The translations under genes were made by a program, and so were the position numbers. This document shows positions 16,761 to 25,121 of a stretch of DNA of 40,421 bases, piece after piece (within the stretch, counting starts at the first letter, position 1; every line of letters starts with the position of its first letter). The notes beneath the pieces are model-generated. The model was not told where the DNA came from. It saw only the letters and a list, made by a program, of their open reading frames with translations, and made no database searches. The stretch is from Alphaproteobacteria bacterium (lineage in GTDB: Bacteria > Bacteroidota > Bacteroidia > Bacteroidales > FEN-979), in the NCBI GenBank assembly GCA_009928665.1, contig SACF01000040.1, positions 1-40,421 of the forward strand, written 5' to 3'.

Positions 16761-17330
16761 ATGAACCCTTTCCCGTTCGTTAGTCCTTCCCCGTTTCATC
16801 TTCTTTTCGGGATAATTAAGATCGTGCTGATCTTTAGCGGATTATTTTTTCTTTTATGGTATTATCTGAAACAGAAAAACGGGCAGAAGCCGGTGGGAAA
16901 TGAAGCCGGTCCCACCGATTCCCCAACATCGGAGGTCACCCGGGTGATCCTGCCATTGCGTTTACAGGCGTTTGAGCGGTTTATCCTGTTTCTGGAACGA
17001 ATTCACCCTTCCAATCTGGTCATGCGGCTGAATAATCCCGATCTGACTTCGGTCCAGTTACAATCATTACTCGTCCGTACCATCCGTGAAGAATTCGAGT
17101 ATAACCTATCCCAACAACTCTACCTCTCTCAACAGACCTGGGAACTGGTAAAAAATGCAAAGGAAGAGATGGTGGCGCTAATCAATCAGGCGACTGCAAG
17201 AGCCGGGGATGAATCCATGGCCGAAGCGCTGGTTAAAAATATCTTTGAGATGGTGATTGAAAAAGGAAAACTGCCTTCAGAAATGGCCCTGGATCAAATC
17301 AAGAATGAACTGCAAGCATTGACCCGATAA
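16761..17330 (+). CDS. Conserved Bacteroidota single-pass membrane protein (DUF7935-like)
   Basis: This is a 189-residue protein. One N-terminal membrane helix at about residues 11-34 (LLFGIIKIVLIFSGLFFLLW) is followed by a charged, Gln/Gly-rich linker. A helical cytoplasmic domain contains LPLRLQAFERFILFLERIHP, REEFEYNLSQQLYLS and WELVKNAKEEMVALINQA. This layout is familiar from Bacteroidota hypothetical proteins, and I believe it corresponds to DUF7935, but I am not certain. No catalytic motif is visible. The ATG at 16761 was chosen over an upstream frame opening at 16731 because it follows the -7 box. The gene stands alone between divergent and convergent neighbours. Confidence 0.75.
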   Translation: MNPFPFVSPSPFHLLFGIIKIVLIFSGLFFLLWYYLKQKNGQKPVGNEAGPTDSPTSEVTRVILPLRLQAFERFILFLERIHPSNLVMRLNNPDLTSVQLQSLLVRTIREEFEYNLSQQLYLSQQTWELVKNAKEEMVALINQATARAGDESMAEALVKNIFEMVIEKGKLPSEMALDQIKNELQALTR

Positions 17331-17365
17331 CCGGAAACAACACTTTCACGGGTTTCCCGCTGCGA

Positions 17366-17980
17366 TCATTTTCCAAAACGATAGGCTAATGTCAGACTGG
17401 CTGCTGTATTTGTAAAACCAAACGCGATCCTGCTGGTCGTAACTTCCACATCTTGCTGATATGATTCCGATTTGGTTTTACCATAAATGTAACTGATGGC
17501 AGGATAAATTTCAGCGGAGATTACGAGCCTTTCTTTCACGGTGTAAGCCGCCCCGATTACACAGTACAACGCTGAGGTTACCGACCAGATGGTGTTGGTT
17601 GTCGTGTAATATCGTCCCTCTTCTTTGGACTTTGAATGGTTGTAGTTGCATCCGGCATCCAGCCCGATCACAAAATCCAGGTTTTTGACCATCATGATGC
17701 GTTTTTCAAATCCGGCCTTCAGGCCGATTCCATATCCTGAGCTTTTCCGGTCGAGAGAGTCCTGTTTGCGCCCGTATTCATTGATGTTATTGAGATTTAA
17801 TGCGAGCATTCCGAGACGGAAGAGCGTGGATTTCCGCCCCGTTTTATAAACAAGTCCGAATGAATTAAGACTTGAGAAAGTAAGCCCGATCTCGTGTTTG
17901 CGTATCGGTGTCGCTTCCTGTGGAAAAAGCATATTCCCTGAAAGAAGGATCACAGAAATTAAAAGAATCGTTTTTTTCAT
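17366..17980 (-). CDS. Outer-membrane beta-barrel protein, function unknown
   Basis: This 204-residue secreted protein has a clear signal peptide (MKKTILLISVILLSGNMLFPQ, cleavage near residue 21). Alternating hydrophobic strands follow (HEIGLTFSSLNSFGLVYK, LDFVIGLDAGCNYNHS), and it ends in TLAYRFGK, a typical barrel-closing strand with aromatic and basic residues near the end. The frame is open to 18070, but the ATG at 17980 is the only start that gives a signal peptide. Its length suits an 8-strand barrel. No family-specific motif was recognised. The 135-base AT-rich gap upstream shows no clear promoter or terminator. Confidence 0.78.
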   Translation of the reverse strand: MKKTILLISVILLSGNMLFPQEATPIRKHEIGLTFSSLNSFGLVYKTGRKSTLFRLGMLALNLNNINEYGRKQDSLDRKSSGYGIGLKAGFEKRIMMVKNLDFVIGLDAGCNYNHSKSKEEGRYYTTTNTIWSVTSALYCVIGAAYTVKERLVISAEIYPAISYIYGKTKSESYQQDVEVTTSRIAFGFTNTAASLTLAYRFGK

Positions 17981-18115
17981 AGCATATGGATTTGTAAGGG
18001 TTGCCGGTTTCAAACGCTCCCTTTCGGATAATCTTGTTTTCAATGTTTGATAATTAACAAATTTTAACAAGATATGTAAAAATATTATATTCTATTCCGG
18101 ATAAGCAAGGAACGC

Positions 18116-18856
18116 TCATTTTTTCATCCGGTACCAATATGGATATAATTCCCTGAATCCCATCTTTTGATAAAGGTTGATTGCCGGAGTATTGTTGGTC
18201 AGTACCTGAAGATAGGCCGTGCGGGCGCCCTGTTCCACTCCCCAGGAAAGAATGGCCTCTACAATTCCTCTGCCCAGCCCCTTACGACGGTACCGGGGAT
18301 CGACGACAATATCGAAAATTCCGATGTTTGATTCCTCCATCACCCCCAATCCGACTCCCGCAATATTTCCTTCACACCTGACCGACAGGAGTACAAACGG
18401 AGTGAGTACCTGTTGCATGATCGAAAGGTAGGTGGTCTTATTTGCGGGATTAAAACCATTCATCCGGATAAAGTCATCGATCCAGCTTTCACGGATCCGG
18501 GTTTCAAGAACTATTTCCGGATCGGTATGGGGAGACCATCCTGACAAATCAAGAGTCTGAAAAGAAATGTGAGAATGAAGATAATACCCTGATGCCTCGA
18601 GAAGCGCATCAATACCGTCGGGTTGGCATTCGGATGTGATTTTAAAGCAAGGTGTAATATTTCTTGATTGGTAGAGTTTCTCGCAAACCCTTATCTTTTC
18701 AGCAGGTTCAAGATGAGAAAGATAGAGCATGTTCACGGAATTCGATCGTTTGGTAACCCCGTTTGCAAACCTGAGCAGCCATCCGTCATACTGGATGGTT
18801 TGCAGTGCAGGCCACGCGTTGTTGGAGATCTCTTCAAACCGGCGTACTATAAACAC
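18116..18856 (-). CDS. GNAT family N-acetyltransferase
   Basis: This is a 246-residue GCN5-related acetyltransferase. An N-terminal half starting RRFEEISNNAWPALQ and YDGWLLRFANG is a degenerate companion domain often seen in this subfamily. The C-terminal GNAT domain from about residue 150 holds the acetyl-CoA loop RRKGLGRGIVEAIL (Q/RxxGxG/A) and the end VLTNNTPAINLYQKMGFREL. The acceptor is unknown. The start codon is GTG at 18856, since no ATG exists before residue 43 and the family N-terminus lies close to the GTG. It lies 69 bases downstream of alaS on the same strand, so it may be expressed with it. Confidence 0.86.
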   Translation of the reverse strand: MFIVRRFEEISNNAWPALQTIQYDGWLLRFANGVTKRSNSVNMLYLSHLEPAEKIRVCEKLYQSRNITPCFKITSECQPDGIDALLEASGYYLHSHISFQTLDLSGWSPHTDPEIVLETRIRESWIDDFIRMNGFNPANKTTYLSIMQQVLTPFVLLSVRCEGNIAGVGLGVMEESNIGIFDIVVDPRYRRKGLGRGIVEAILSWGVEQGARTAYLQVLTNNTPAINLYQKMGFRELYPYWYRMKK

Positions 18857-18925
18857 AATTTTGGATTTACGATTTAAGAATTAAGATTTGACAAATGGCT
18901 GAATAATTTAAAACACTAAAATCCT

Positions 18926-21631
18926 TTACTTCTCCGCAAAATTTTTCGCTTTGGCCAATGCAGCCGGGATGCCGGCAGGAAATTTTCCGCCTGCCGTGGC
19001 AAAGTGGGGTTGCCCTCCGCCTCCTCCCTGGATCTCCCTGGCAAGTTCGCGTATGATCGCACCCGCATTCATATTCCGGTCTTTAACCAACGATTCTGAT
19101 AACATCACCGTGAGCATGGCCTTACCATCGACTTCAGAGGCAAAAACAAGGAATAGATCGGGAATGACACGGGTGAGTTCATGGGCAAGGTTTTTCGCAG
19201 TGTTACTGTCAAGTGAAACCTCTTCAGCAAGAAAACTGAGGCCATTCACCCGGGTTACTTTGGTGCCGTATTCTTCGATTAGTTGCCGGATCTTCAATTT
19301 CCCCAGTTCGGTTACTTCACGTTTCAGTGTGGCATGTTCGTCGAGGAGGTTTTTCAGACTCTTGACCTGATCTACACGGTTTTTGAGGAGTTCACTGATC
19401 TCATTCAGGAGATCCTCCCGTTCATTCCAATACATTTCAACCCTGGATGCAGTAATAGCTTCAATCCGCCGGATTCCTGCTGCAATGGCTCCTTCCGACA
19501 CAATTTTAAATGAACCGATTTGACCCGTTGAAGGCACATGCGTTCCACCGCACAGTTCGACGGAAAATCCGGGATCAAACGAGATGACCCTGACGAGATC
19601 GCCGTATTTTTCTCCGAAAAGCGCCATGGCGCCCATCGCTTTTGCTTCGGCTATCGGCACGGTCCGCATTTCGAGGATGGGTATGTTTTGCCTGATGCGC
19701 TCGTTCACGATCCGTTCAATCTGGCGGATTTCTTCATGTGTTAATTTTGCGAAATGGGTAAAATCGAACCTCAGACGCTCTTCGTCAACCAGGGATCCCT
19801 TTTGTTCTACATGTTTTCCCAAAACTTCGCGCAAAGCAGCATGCATCAGGTGCGTAGCAGTATGATTGTTGGCAGTGTCCCTTCGTTTGACCCCGTCGAC
19901 CCTTGCTTGTACCGGATGACCGGGATCCCGGGGAATTTGTCGGGAAATGTGTATGATCAAATCGTTTTCGCGGACCGTTCCCAGTATCTCTAATTTTTCC
20001 TCCCCGGAGATCAACCAGCCCCGGTCGCCCACCTGACCACCTGACTCTGCATAGAATGGCGTTTGAGCTAAAATGATCTGGAAGAACTCCTCGCCCTTGG
20101 TAGTGACCTTTCGATAGCGGGTGATACTGGTTTCGGTTTCCAGATGATCATACCCGACGAACTCGGGCAATCCCTCCTCTTCCTGTAAAACGATCCAATC
20201 AGAAGTGTCGATGGTGGCATCCTTTCTTGAACGGGCCTTTTGTTCCTCCAGCCCCTTGCTGAATCCATCCATATCCACCTCCCAGCCGGCCTCACGTGCC
20301 ATGAGCTGCGTAAGGTCGATGGGAAAGCCATAAGTGTCGAACAATTCAAAGGCAAACCTGCCATCAATTAAGGGTTTAAGGTTGCTGGTGTGCTTCGGGG
20401 TGTCATTTTTATTTTCTAATACCGCGTTATCAGCAGTACTTGCATTTTGCATTTTGCATTTTGCATTTTGCATTTCAATGTAGTCATTAAACCGCTGAAT
20501 CCCAAGGGATAAGGTGCGCAGAAAAGCGGTCTCTTCTTCTCTTATAACATTAATTATGAGATCTTTTTGATTTATTAGTTCAGGAAAGAACCGTCCCATC
20601 TGATTTGACAGGATCGGGACAAGCACATGAATGAAGGGCTCTTTTAAATTCAGGAACGCGTAACCATATCGAACAGCTCTGCGGAGAATCCTGCGAATGA
20701 CATAGCCTGCCCTGACATTCGAAGGTAGCTGTCCGTCGGCAATGGCAAAGGTAATAGCGCGCAAATGATCGGCAACGACGCGCATGGCGATGTCGCACCC
20801 GGGATCCTTGCCATACGGAATACCTGCTATGCGTCCGATTTCGCTGATAACCGGCTGGAAAACATCGGTATCATAATTTGATTTTTTCCCCTGCAGCACC
20901 ATACAGAGCCGTTCAAACCCCATCCCTGTATCGACATGCCTGGCCGGCAATTCAATCAGTTGTCCGTTGGCCTGTCGGTTATACTGGATAAATACCAGAT
21001 TCCATATTTCGATCACATGGGGATCCCCTTTATTCACGAGGTCTTTCCCCGGAATCCGGCTTCGGTCGGCATTATCCCGGATATCAGCGTGGATTTCCGA
21101 ACAGGGGCCACAGGGACCTGTATCACCCATTTCCCAGAAATTGTCTTTTTTTGATCCTGACAAAATACGGTCTTCCGGCAGAAACGCCTTCCATAATTCA
21201 AAAGCTTCCCTGTCGGGTTCCAGCCCTTCTGATTCATCGCCTTCAAAAACAGTAACATACAACCGATCCTTATCGATCTTCAACACCTCCGTGAGCAGTT
21301 CCCATCCCCATGAAATGGCCTCGCGCTTAAAATAATCACCGAATGACCAATTACCTAACATTTCGAACATGGTATGGTGATAGGTATCGTGGCCAACCTC
21401 TTCCAGGTCGTTGTGTTTTCCTGAAACCCGAAGACATTTCTGGGTGTCGGCGATACGGGAGAATTCTGCAGTACGGTTGCCCAGGAAAATATCCTTGAAC
21501 TGGTTCATTCCTGCATTGGTGAACATCAGGGTGGGATCATTCCTGACCACCATGGAGGCCGATGGGACAATTTTATGTGCTTTGGAACTGAAAAAATCGA
21601 GAAAAGTCTGTCTGATATCTGCTGAATTCAT
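18926..21631 (-). CDS. alaS: Alanine-tRNA ligase with a repeat-encoded insertion
   Basis: AlaRS charges tRNA-Ala and edits Ser/Gly mischarging. The 901-residue protein has the class II catalytic core at the N-terminus (FLDFFSSKAHKIVPSASMV, TFTNAGMNQFKD-like motif) and GPCGPCSEIH. The editing domain carries HTATHLMHAALREVLG and the zinc-binding CGGTH. The C-Ala domain has GGGGGQPHFATAGG at the end. Between FLRTLSLGIQRFNDYIE and AFELFDTYGFPIDLT lies an insert of about 25-30 residues starting at Met387 (MQNAKCKMQNA). It is encoded by five 7-bp repeats and explains why the protein is longer than the usual 870-880. The frame stays open through it. Confidence 0.96.
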   Translation of the reverse strand: MNSADIRQTFLDFFSSKAHKIVPSASMVVRNDPTLMFTNAGMNQFKDIFLGNRTAEFSRIADTQKCLRVSGKHNDLEEVGHDTYHHTMFEMLGNWSFGDYFKREAISWGWELLTEVLKIDKDRLYVTVFEGDESEGLEPDREAFELWKAFLPEDRILSGSKKDNFWEMGDTGPCGPCSEIHADIRDNADRSRIPGKDLVNKGDPHVIEIWNLVFIQYNRQANGQLIELPARHVDTGMGFERLCMVLQGKKSNYDTDVFQPVISEIGRIAGIPYGKDPGCDIAMRVVADHLRAITFAIADGQLPSNVRAGYVIRRILRRAVRYGYAFLNLKEPFIHVLVPILSNQMGRFFPELINQKDLIINVIREEETAFLRTLSLGIQRFNDYIEMQNAKCKMQNASTADNAVLENKNDTPKHTSNLKPLIDGRFAFELFDTYGFPIDLTQLMAREAGWEVDMDGFSKGLEEQKARSRKDATIDTSDWIVLQEEEGLPEFVGYDHLETETSITRYRKVTTKGEEFFQIILAQTPFYAESGGQVGDRGWLISGEEKLEILGTVRENDLIIHISRQIPRDPGHPVQARVDGVKRRDTANNHTATHLMHAALREVLGKHVEQKGSLVDEERLRFDFTHFAKLTHEEIRQIERIVNERIRQNIPILEMRTVPIAEAKAMGAMALFGEKYGDLVRVISFDPGFSVELCGGTHVPSTGQIGSFKIVSEGAIAAGIRRIEAITASRVEMYWNEREDLLNEISELLKNRVDQVKSLKNLLDEHATLKREVTELGKLKIRQLIEEYGTKVTRVNGLSFLAEEVSLDSNTAKNLAHELTRVIPDLFLVFASEVDGKAMLTVMLSESLVKDRNMNAGAIIRELAREIQGGGGGQPHFATAGGKFPAGIPAALAKAKNFAEK
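20441..20475. repeat. Five perfect copies of a 7-bp repeat (TGCATTT) inside alaS
   Basis: Units at 20441-20447, 20448-20454, 20455-20461, 20462-20468 and 20469-20475 are identical. On the coding strand they read AAATGCA and are translated in all three phases as MQNAKCKMQNA (residues 387-397). Because 7 is not a multiple of 3, gain or loss of one unit would shift the alaS frame. Confidence 0.95.
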
Positions 21632-21746
21632 CTTACTTCTTTATACCGTGAATGAAAATTTTATTCCTTGTTCAATTTTACTGCTAATGATCACATTAAT
21701 AATTCATTAACAATCTTTAACATTTTTTAAAACTGCTCCGGGGCTG

Positions 21747-21754
21747 CAAAGTTA
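21747..21754 (-). promoter_or_regulatory. -7 box for alaS
   Basis: The minus strand reads TAACTTTG, a perfect TAnnTTTG match, 116 bases upstream of the alaS start, leaving a fairly long leader. No -33 TTG is evident. It is divergent from the box at 21765, with only 10 bases between them. Confidence 0.4.
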
Positions 21755-21764
21755 ATTATTTACT

Positions 21765-21772
21765 TAATTTTG
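21765..21772 (+). promoter_or_regulatory. -7 box for the M23 peptidase operon
   Basis: TAATTTTG matches TAnnTTTG and lies 46 bases before the ATG at 21819. No clear -33 element is visible. The two divergent boxes in this gap are so close that polymerase could probably not occupy both at once. Confidence 0.42.
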
Positions 21773-21818
21773 TAGCTGTTAGGTTCACTCATTTGAACAA
21801 TTCTTCATCCGCCTCTTA

Positions 21819-22793
21819 ATGAGCAAGGTAAAGTACAAGTTCAATAAAAAGTCATTGACCTTCGACCGGGTACAAACCACATTCCGGAAACGTTTGTTAT
21901 ATTTTTTCACCCACCTATCCACCGGGGTGGTCTTTGCCGCTGTGGTGCTGATCCTGGCCTATAATTTCCTGGATTCTCCGAAAGAGCGGGCGCAAAAGCG
22001 GGAAATTGAACAGATGAAGCTTCAGTTCCAGATTTTAAATGATCAGTTGGATAAAGTGACCAAAATTCTTGATGACCTTCAGGACCGGGACGATAATATT
22101 TACCGGGTGATCTTTGAGGCTGAACCGATTCCCAACTCGATACGGTCGGCCGGGATCGGAGGGATTGACAAATACGAGGCGCTGAAGGGATATTCGGGTT
22201 CTGATCTGATCATTGAAACTGAAAAGACCATGGATCGCATCCTGAGCAGACTGTATATTCAGTCGAAATCGTATGATGAAGTGTTTAATCTGGCAAAGAA
22301 TAAGGAAAAAATGCTGGCCTCCATTCCGGCGATTCAGCCAGTCAACAACAAGGATCTCCGGCGGATCGGATCCTACTTCGGAACCCGGATGGATCCGTTT
22401 TATAAAGTAAGAAAATTTCATGAAGGAATGGATTTTTCTGCGCCGGTAGGAACCGAAATCTATGCAACCGGTAATGGAACAGTTACATTGGCCGGACGCG
22501 ATATTCAGGGAGGATATGGCAATCAGATCAGAATTGATCACGGTTTTAGCTACCAGACCGTGTATGCGCATTTGTCGCGGATATTTGTTAAACCCGGACA
22601 GAAAATCCTCCGGGGACAAATTATCGGATATGTGGGAAACACGGGGAAGTCAACCTCGCCGCATCTTCATTATGAAGTCCGGAAAAATGGTATTCCGCTG
22701 AATCCTATCTATTTTTTCTTCAACGATATTTCCCCGGAACAGTTCCAGATGATGCTTGACTTGTCGTCACGTCCTTCGCAGACCATGGATTAA
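21819..22793 (+). CDS. Membrane-anchored M23 (LytM) family metallopeptidase
   Basis: This 324-residue periplasmic cell-wall endopeptidase is tethered by one membrane helix at about residues 28-50 (LLYFFTHLSTGVVFAAVVLI). A coiled coil follows at about 54-90 (REIEQMKLQFQILNDQLDKV), then a linker and the LytM domain from about residue 185. Zinc ligands are visible in HEGMDFSAP (H and D) and SPHLHYEV (second His), with the catalytic His in TVYAHLSRI, so it looks active. The start is the ATG at 21819. It is divergent from alaS and followed 7 bases later by merR, an arrangement I recall as common in Bacteroidota. It probably cuts peptidoglycan cross-links during growth. Confidence 0.93.
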   Translation: MSKVKYKFNKKSLTFDRVQTTFRKRLLYFFTHLSTGVVFAAVVLILAYNFLDSPKERAQKREIEQMKLQFQILNDQLDKVTKILDDLQDRDDNIYRVIFEAEPIPNSIRSAGIGGIDKYEALKGYSGSDLIIETEKTMDRILSRLYIQSKSYDEVFNLAKNKEKMLASIPAIQPVNNKDLRRIGSYFGTRMDPFYKVRKFHEGMDFSAPVGTEIYATGNGTVTLAGRDIQGGYGNQIRIDHGFSYQTVYAHLSRIFVKPGQKILRGQIIGYVGNTGKSTSPHLHYEVRKNGIPLNPIYFFFNDISPEQFQMMLDLSSRPSQTMD

Positions 22794-22800
22794 TCAGACG

Positions 22801-23142
22801 ATGATGCTGAAAAAAGATAAAAAAATTGAAAAACTCTATTACACCATTGGTGAGGTTTCTGAGTTGTTTGAGGTAAACGCTTCCCTCATTCGGTTCTGGG
22901 AAAAGGAGTTTGATATTTTAAAGCCAAAGAAGAACAAAAAAGGGAACCGTCTTTTTACACCCCAGGATATTGATCATCTCCGGATCATTTATCACCTGGT
23001 CAAAGAACGGGGCTATACCCTTCAGGGAGCGCGTGAAAAGCTGAAAAACAATAAAGAAGAGGTTATCAATAAAGTAGCGGTTGTCGATTCGCTTAACCGG
23101 ATAAAAGAATTTCTTCTGGATCTGAAGGAGCAGATGCAATGA
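22801..23142 (+). CDS. MerR family transcriptional regulator
   Basis: This 113-residue DNA-binding protein has a MerR-type winged helix-turn-helix at about residues 12-80: YYTIGEVSELFEVNASLIRF, WEKEFDILKPKKN, RLFTPQDIDHLRIIYHLVKE and GYTLQGAREKL. A short C-terminal helix for dimerisation ends QM-Q. It has no cysteine pattern for metals and no ligand-binding domain, so what it senses is unknown. The ATG at 22801 was chosen over a longer frame that runs back into the peptidase gene; ATG at 22804 is equivalent. Its TGA overlaps the ATG of the next gene (ATGA). Confidence 0.9.
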   Translation: MMLKKDKKIEKLYYTIGEVSELFEVNASLIRFWEKEFDILKPKKNKKGNRLFTPQDIDHLRIIYHLVKERGYTLQGAREKLKNNKEEVINKVAVVDSLNRIKEFLLDLKEQMQ

Positions 23143-23627
23143 CTGGAAAGGGGCGGGGATTTATCAGTACGGGAAGAGACAGAGGCAGAAAAGGCGGAGC
23201 GCCGGAATATGAGAGCGGGAGATCAGACTCCTTTTTTCAGAAAGTTTATGAGGTGGCAAGGTTGGTCCCTTACGGGAGGGTGACCTCGTACGGAGCCATT
23301 GCGGAATTTCTGGGCACCCGTGGTTCTGCACGGATGGTGGGTTGGGCCATGAATTCATCATACACGGAGGCAGCCGGTATTCCTGCCCACCGGGTTGTGA
23401 ATCGCATGGGAGTCCTCACCGGTAAAAATCATTTCGGCGGACCTCATGTAATGCAGCAGCTTCTGGAGAGTGAAGGAATTAAAGTTGACCATGACCGGAT
23501 TAATCGGTTTGATGAAATATTCTGGGATCCGGTGAAAGAACTTCAACCAGAGGTTTTTGTCAGATTTAAAGATAAAGATATCGGCAGCACAGCACGAAAA
23601 CCCAAATCCAAATTGAAAAATCACTGA
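23139..23627 (+). CDS. Alkyltransferase-like protein (MGMT fold, active-site Cys replaced by Ala)
   Basis: This 162-residue protein carries the DNA-binding and active-site domain of O6-alkylguanine-DNA alkyltransferase: FFQKVYEVARLVPYGRVTSYGAIA, GSARMVGWAMNS with the arginine finger, and IPAHRVVNRMGVLTG. The methyl-accepting Cys of the PCHR motif is Ala83 here (PAHR). It therefore cannot repair by suicide transfer and belongs with the alkyltransferase-like (ATL) proteins that mark alkylated guanine for nucleotide excision repair. The usual ATL substitution is Trp, and Ala is also known. The first 28 residues are a basic, Gly-rich extension of unclear purpose. It overlaps merR by 4 bases, so translation is coupled. 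Confidence 0.9.
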   Translation: MTGKGRGFISTGRDRGRKGGAPEYESGRSDSFFQKVYEVARLVPYGRVTSYGAIAEFLGTRGSARMVGWAMNSSYTEAAGIPAHRVVNRMGVLTGKNHFGGPHVMQQLLESEGIKVDHDRINRFDEIFWDPVKELQPEVFVRFKDKDIGSTARKPKSKLKNH

Positions 23628-23678
23628 TTCATACCGGTTATAGATTCAGTACCGGCATTCAATTTTAAATAACTGACT

Positions 23679-24764
23679 ATGATAACGACTGAACAAATTT
23701 TGGATGCGCTCCGACAGGTTGAAGATCCCGATCTGAAGAAAGATCTGGTGACTCTGAATATGATCGATCAGGTAAAGATCGAAGGCAATAACGTGTCATT
23801 CCGGCTGATCCTGACCACGCCGGCGTGTCCGTTGAAGAACCAGATTAAACAGGCATGCATTGATGCCGTTCACCGGTTTGCCGATCCTTCGGCAGTGGTC
23901 GAGGTTGAGGTAACCTCGAAGGTCACAACCCGGCGTAAGGAGACCGATGCCATGTTAAGTCAGGTAAAGAACATTATTGCGGTGGGGTCGGGGAAAGGCG
24001 GGGTCGGTAAATCGACGGTGGCGGTTAATCTGGCTGTGGCCCTTGCACGGAAAGGAGCCCGGGTCGGGTTGATCGACGCCGATATTTACGGACCGTCGAT
24101 TCCCATTATGTTCGGACTTCAGAATGCGCGACCGACAGGTTACGATAAGGATGGAAAGACTTATGTGTATCCCTTCGAGAAATTCGGGATCAAGATACTT
24201 TCCATAGGATTTTTCGTTGATCAGTCGAAAGCGTTAATCTGGAGGGGTCCCATGGCCTCGATGGCCTTGCGGCAGCTCTTCATGGATGCAGATTGGGGTG
24301 AACTCGACTACCTGGTACTCGATCTGCCCCCCGGAACGGGCGACATTCCTTTGACCCTTATTCAGGATTTTCCATTGACCGGCGCAATCATTGTGACCAC
24401 TCCGCAGCAGGTAGCCGTCTCCGATGTGAGAAAAGCTGCCGATATGTTCCGCAACGACAAAATCAATATTCCCATTCTCGGACTTGTTGAAAATATGGCC
24501 TGGTTCACCCCTCCCGAACTGCCCGGGAGCAAGTATTTCATTTTCGGGAAAGGCGGTGGTGAACAGTTTGCAAAAGAGCTTAATGTTCCGCTCCTTGGTC
24601 AGATCCCCATACAACAGTGTATTGTCGATTCGGGCGATAACGGAAATCCCGTGGCGGCCGATGAGGCATCCCCGGGTTCCTCCTCCTTCGGAGAGCTGGC
24701 CGAAAAAGTAGCCCAACAGGTTGCAATCAGCAATGCAATCAGAGAGACGTTTGGCGTGAAATGA
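23679..24764 (+). CDS. Mrp/NBP35-family iron-sulfur cluster carrier ATPase
   Basis: This is a 361-residue P-loop ATPase of the Mrp/ApbC family. The N-terminal MIP18/DUF59 domain (about residues 1-85) includes the reactive cysteine in TTPACPLKNQI. The deviant Walker A GKGGVGKSTVAVNLAVALA follows at about 106, then GLIDADIYGPSIPIMFG and DYLVLDLPPGTGDIPLT. The family delivers Fe-S clusters to target proteins. The C-terminal CxxC that bridges a cluster in most Mrp proteins is missing; the place is taken by NMAWFTPPELPG. This version occurs elsewhere in Bacteroidota as far as I recall. It is followed 94 bases later by an NFU-type scaffold, which supports an Fe-S role. Confidence 0.93.
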   Translation: MITTEQILDALRQVEDPDLKKDLVTLNMIDQVKIEGNNVSFRLILTTPACPLKNQIKQACIDAVHRFADPSAVVEVEVTSKVTTRRKETDAMLSQVKNIIAVGSGKGGVGKSTVAVNLAVALARKGARVGLIDADIYGPSIPIMFGLQNARPTGYDKDGKTYVYPFEKFGIKILSIGFFVDQSKALIWRGPMASMALRQLFMDADWGELDYLVLDLPPGTGDIPLTLIQDFPLTGAIIVTTPQQVAVSDVRKAADMFRNDKINIPILGLVENMAWFTPPELPGSKYFIFGKGGGEQFAKELNVPLLGQIPIQQCIVDSGDNGNPVAADEASPGSSSFGELAEKVAQQVAISNAIRETFGVK

Positions 24765-24779
24765 TTGGATAACATTTGT

Positions 24780-24787
24780 TACCTTTA
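24780..24787 (+). promoter_or_regulatory. Weak -7-like box upstream of the NFU gene
   Basis: TACCTTTA resembles TAnnTTTG with one mismatch, and a TTG lies 26 bases upstream, further than usual. The start codon is 71 bases downstream. A 6-bp hairpin (TGTTCT/AGAACA) follows it without a T-run. The call is weak. Confidence 0.25.
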
Positions 24788-24858
24788 CAAACCTGTTCTG
24801 CGATGATAGAACAAAATGGAATACACTAATTTGATCGAAAATTAATCAGCATTTTTTT

Positions 24859-25107
24859 ATGTCAGCAAACGAAGAACTGATTCTCAAAGTAAAAAACGTG
24901 ATCGACCAGATCCGTCCCTATCTTCAGGCCGATGGAGGTGATGTGGAATTTGTCGACATGACCGATGATCATGTTGTTAATATACGTCTTCTGGGAATGT
25001 GCGGCAATTGTCCCCACAGCAGGATGACTCTTAAAAACGGGATTGAAGCCGCTGTGGTCAGGGCTATTCCCGAAATCAAATCAGTTGAATCGGTTATGGC
25101 GGAATAG
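24859..25107 (+). CDS. NFU-type (NifU C-terminal domain) iron-sulfur scaffold protein
   Basis: This 82-residue single-domain protein has IRPYLQADGGDVEFVDM near the start and the cluster-ligating CxxC in GMCGNCPHSRMTLKNGIE near residue 50. Such proteins bind a 4Fe-4S cluster between two subunits and pass it on to apo-enzymes. It has no other domains, which is typical of Bacteroidota NFU. It lies directly downstream of the mrp-like gene, and convergent nadE ends 14 bases after its stop. Confidence 0.94.
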   Translation: MSANEELILKVKNVIDQIRPYLQADGGDVEFVDMTDDHVVNIRLLGMCGNCPHSRMTLKNGIEAAVVRAIPEIKSVESVMAE

Positions 25108-25121
25108 TACCGCTCAGGCTC

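Noticed and set aside
16742..17330. Secretion or motility component
   Set aside because: Only one membrane helix and a generic helical domain; no motif ties it to a known apparatus.
24795..24815. Hairpin TGTTCT/AGAACA upstream of the NFU gene as a terminator
   Set aside because: Stem of only 6 bp and no T-run after it.
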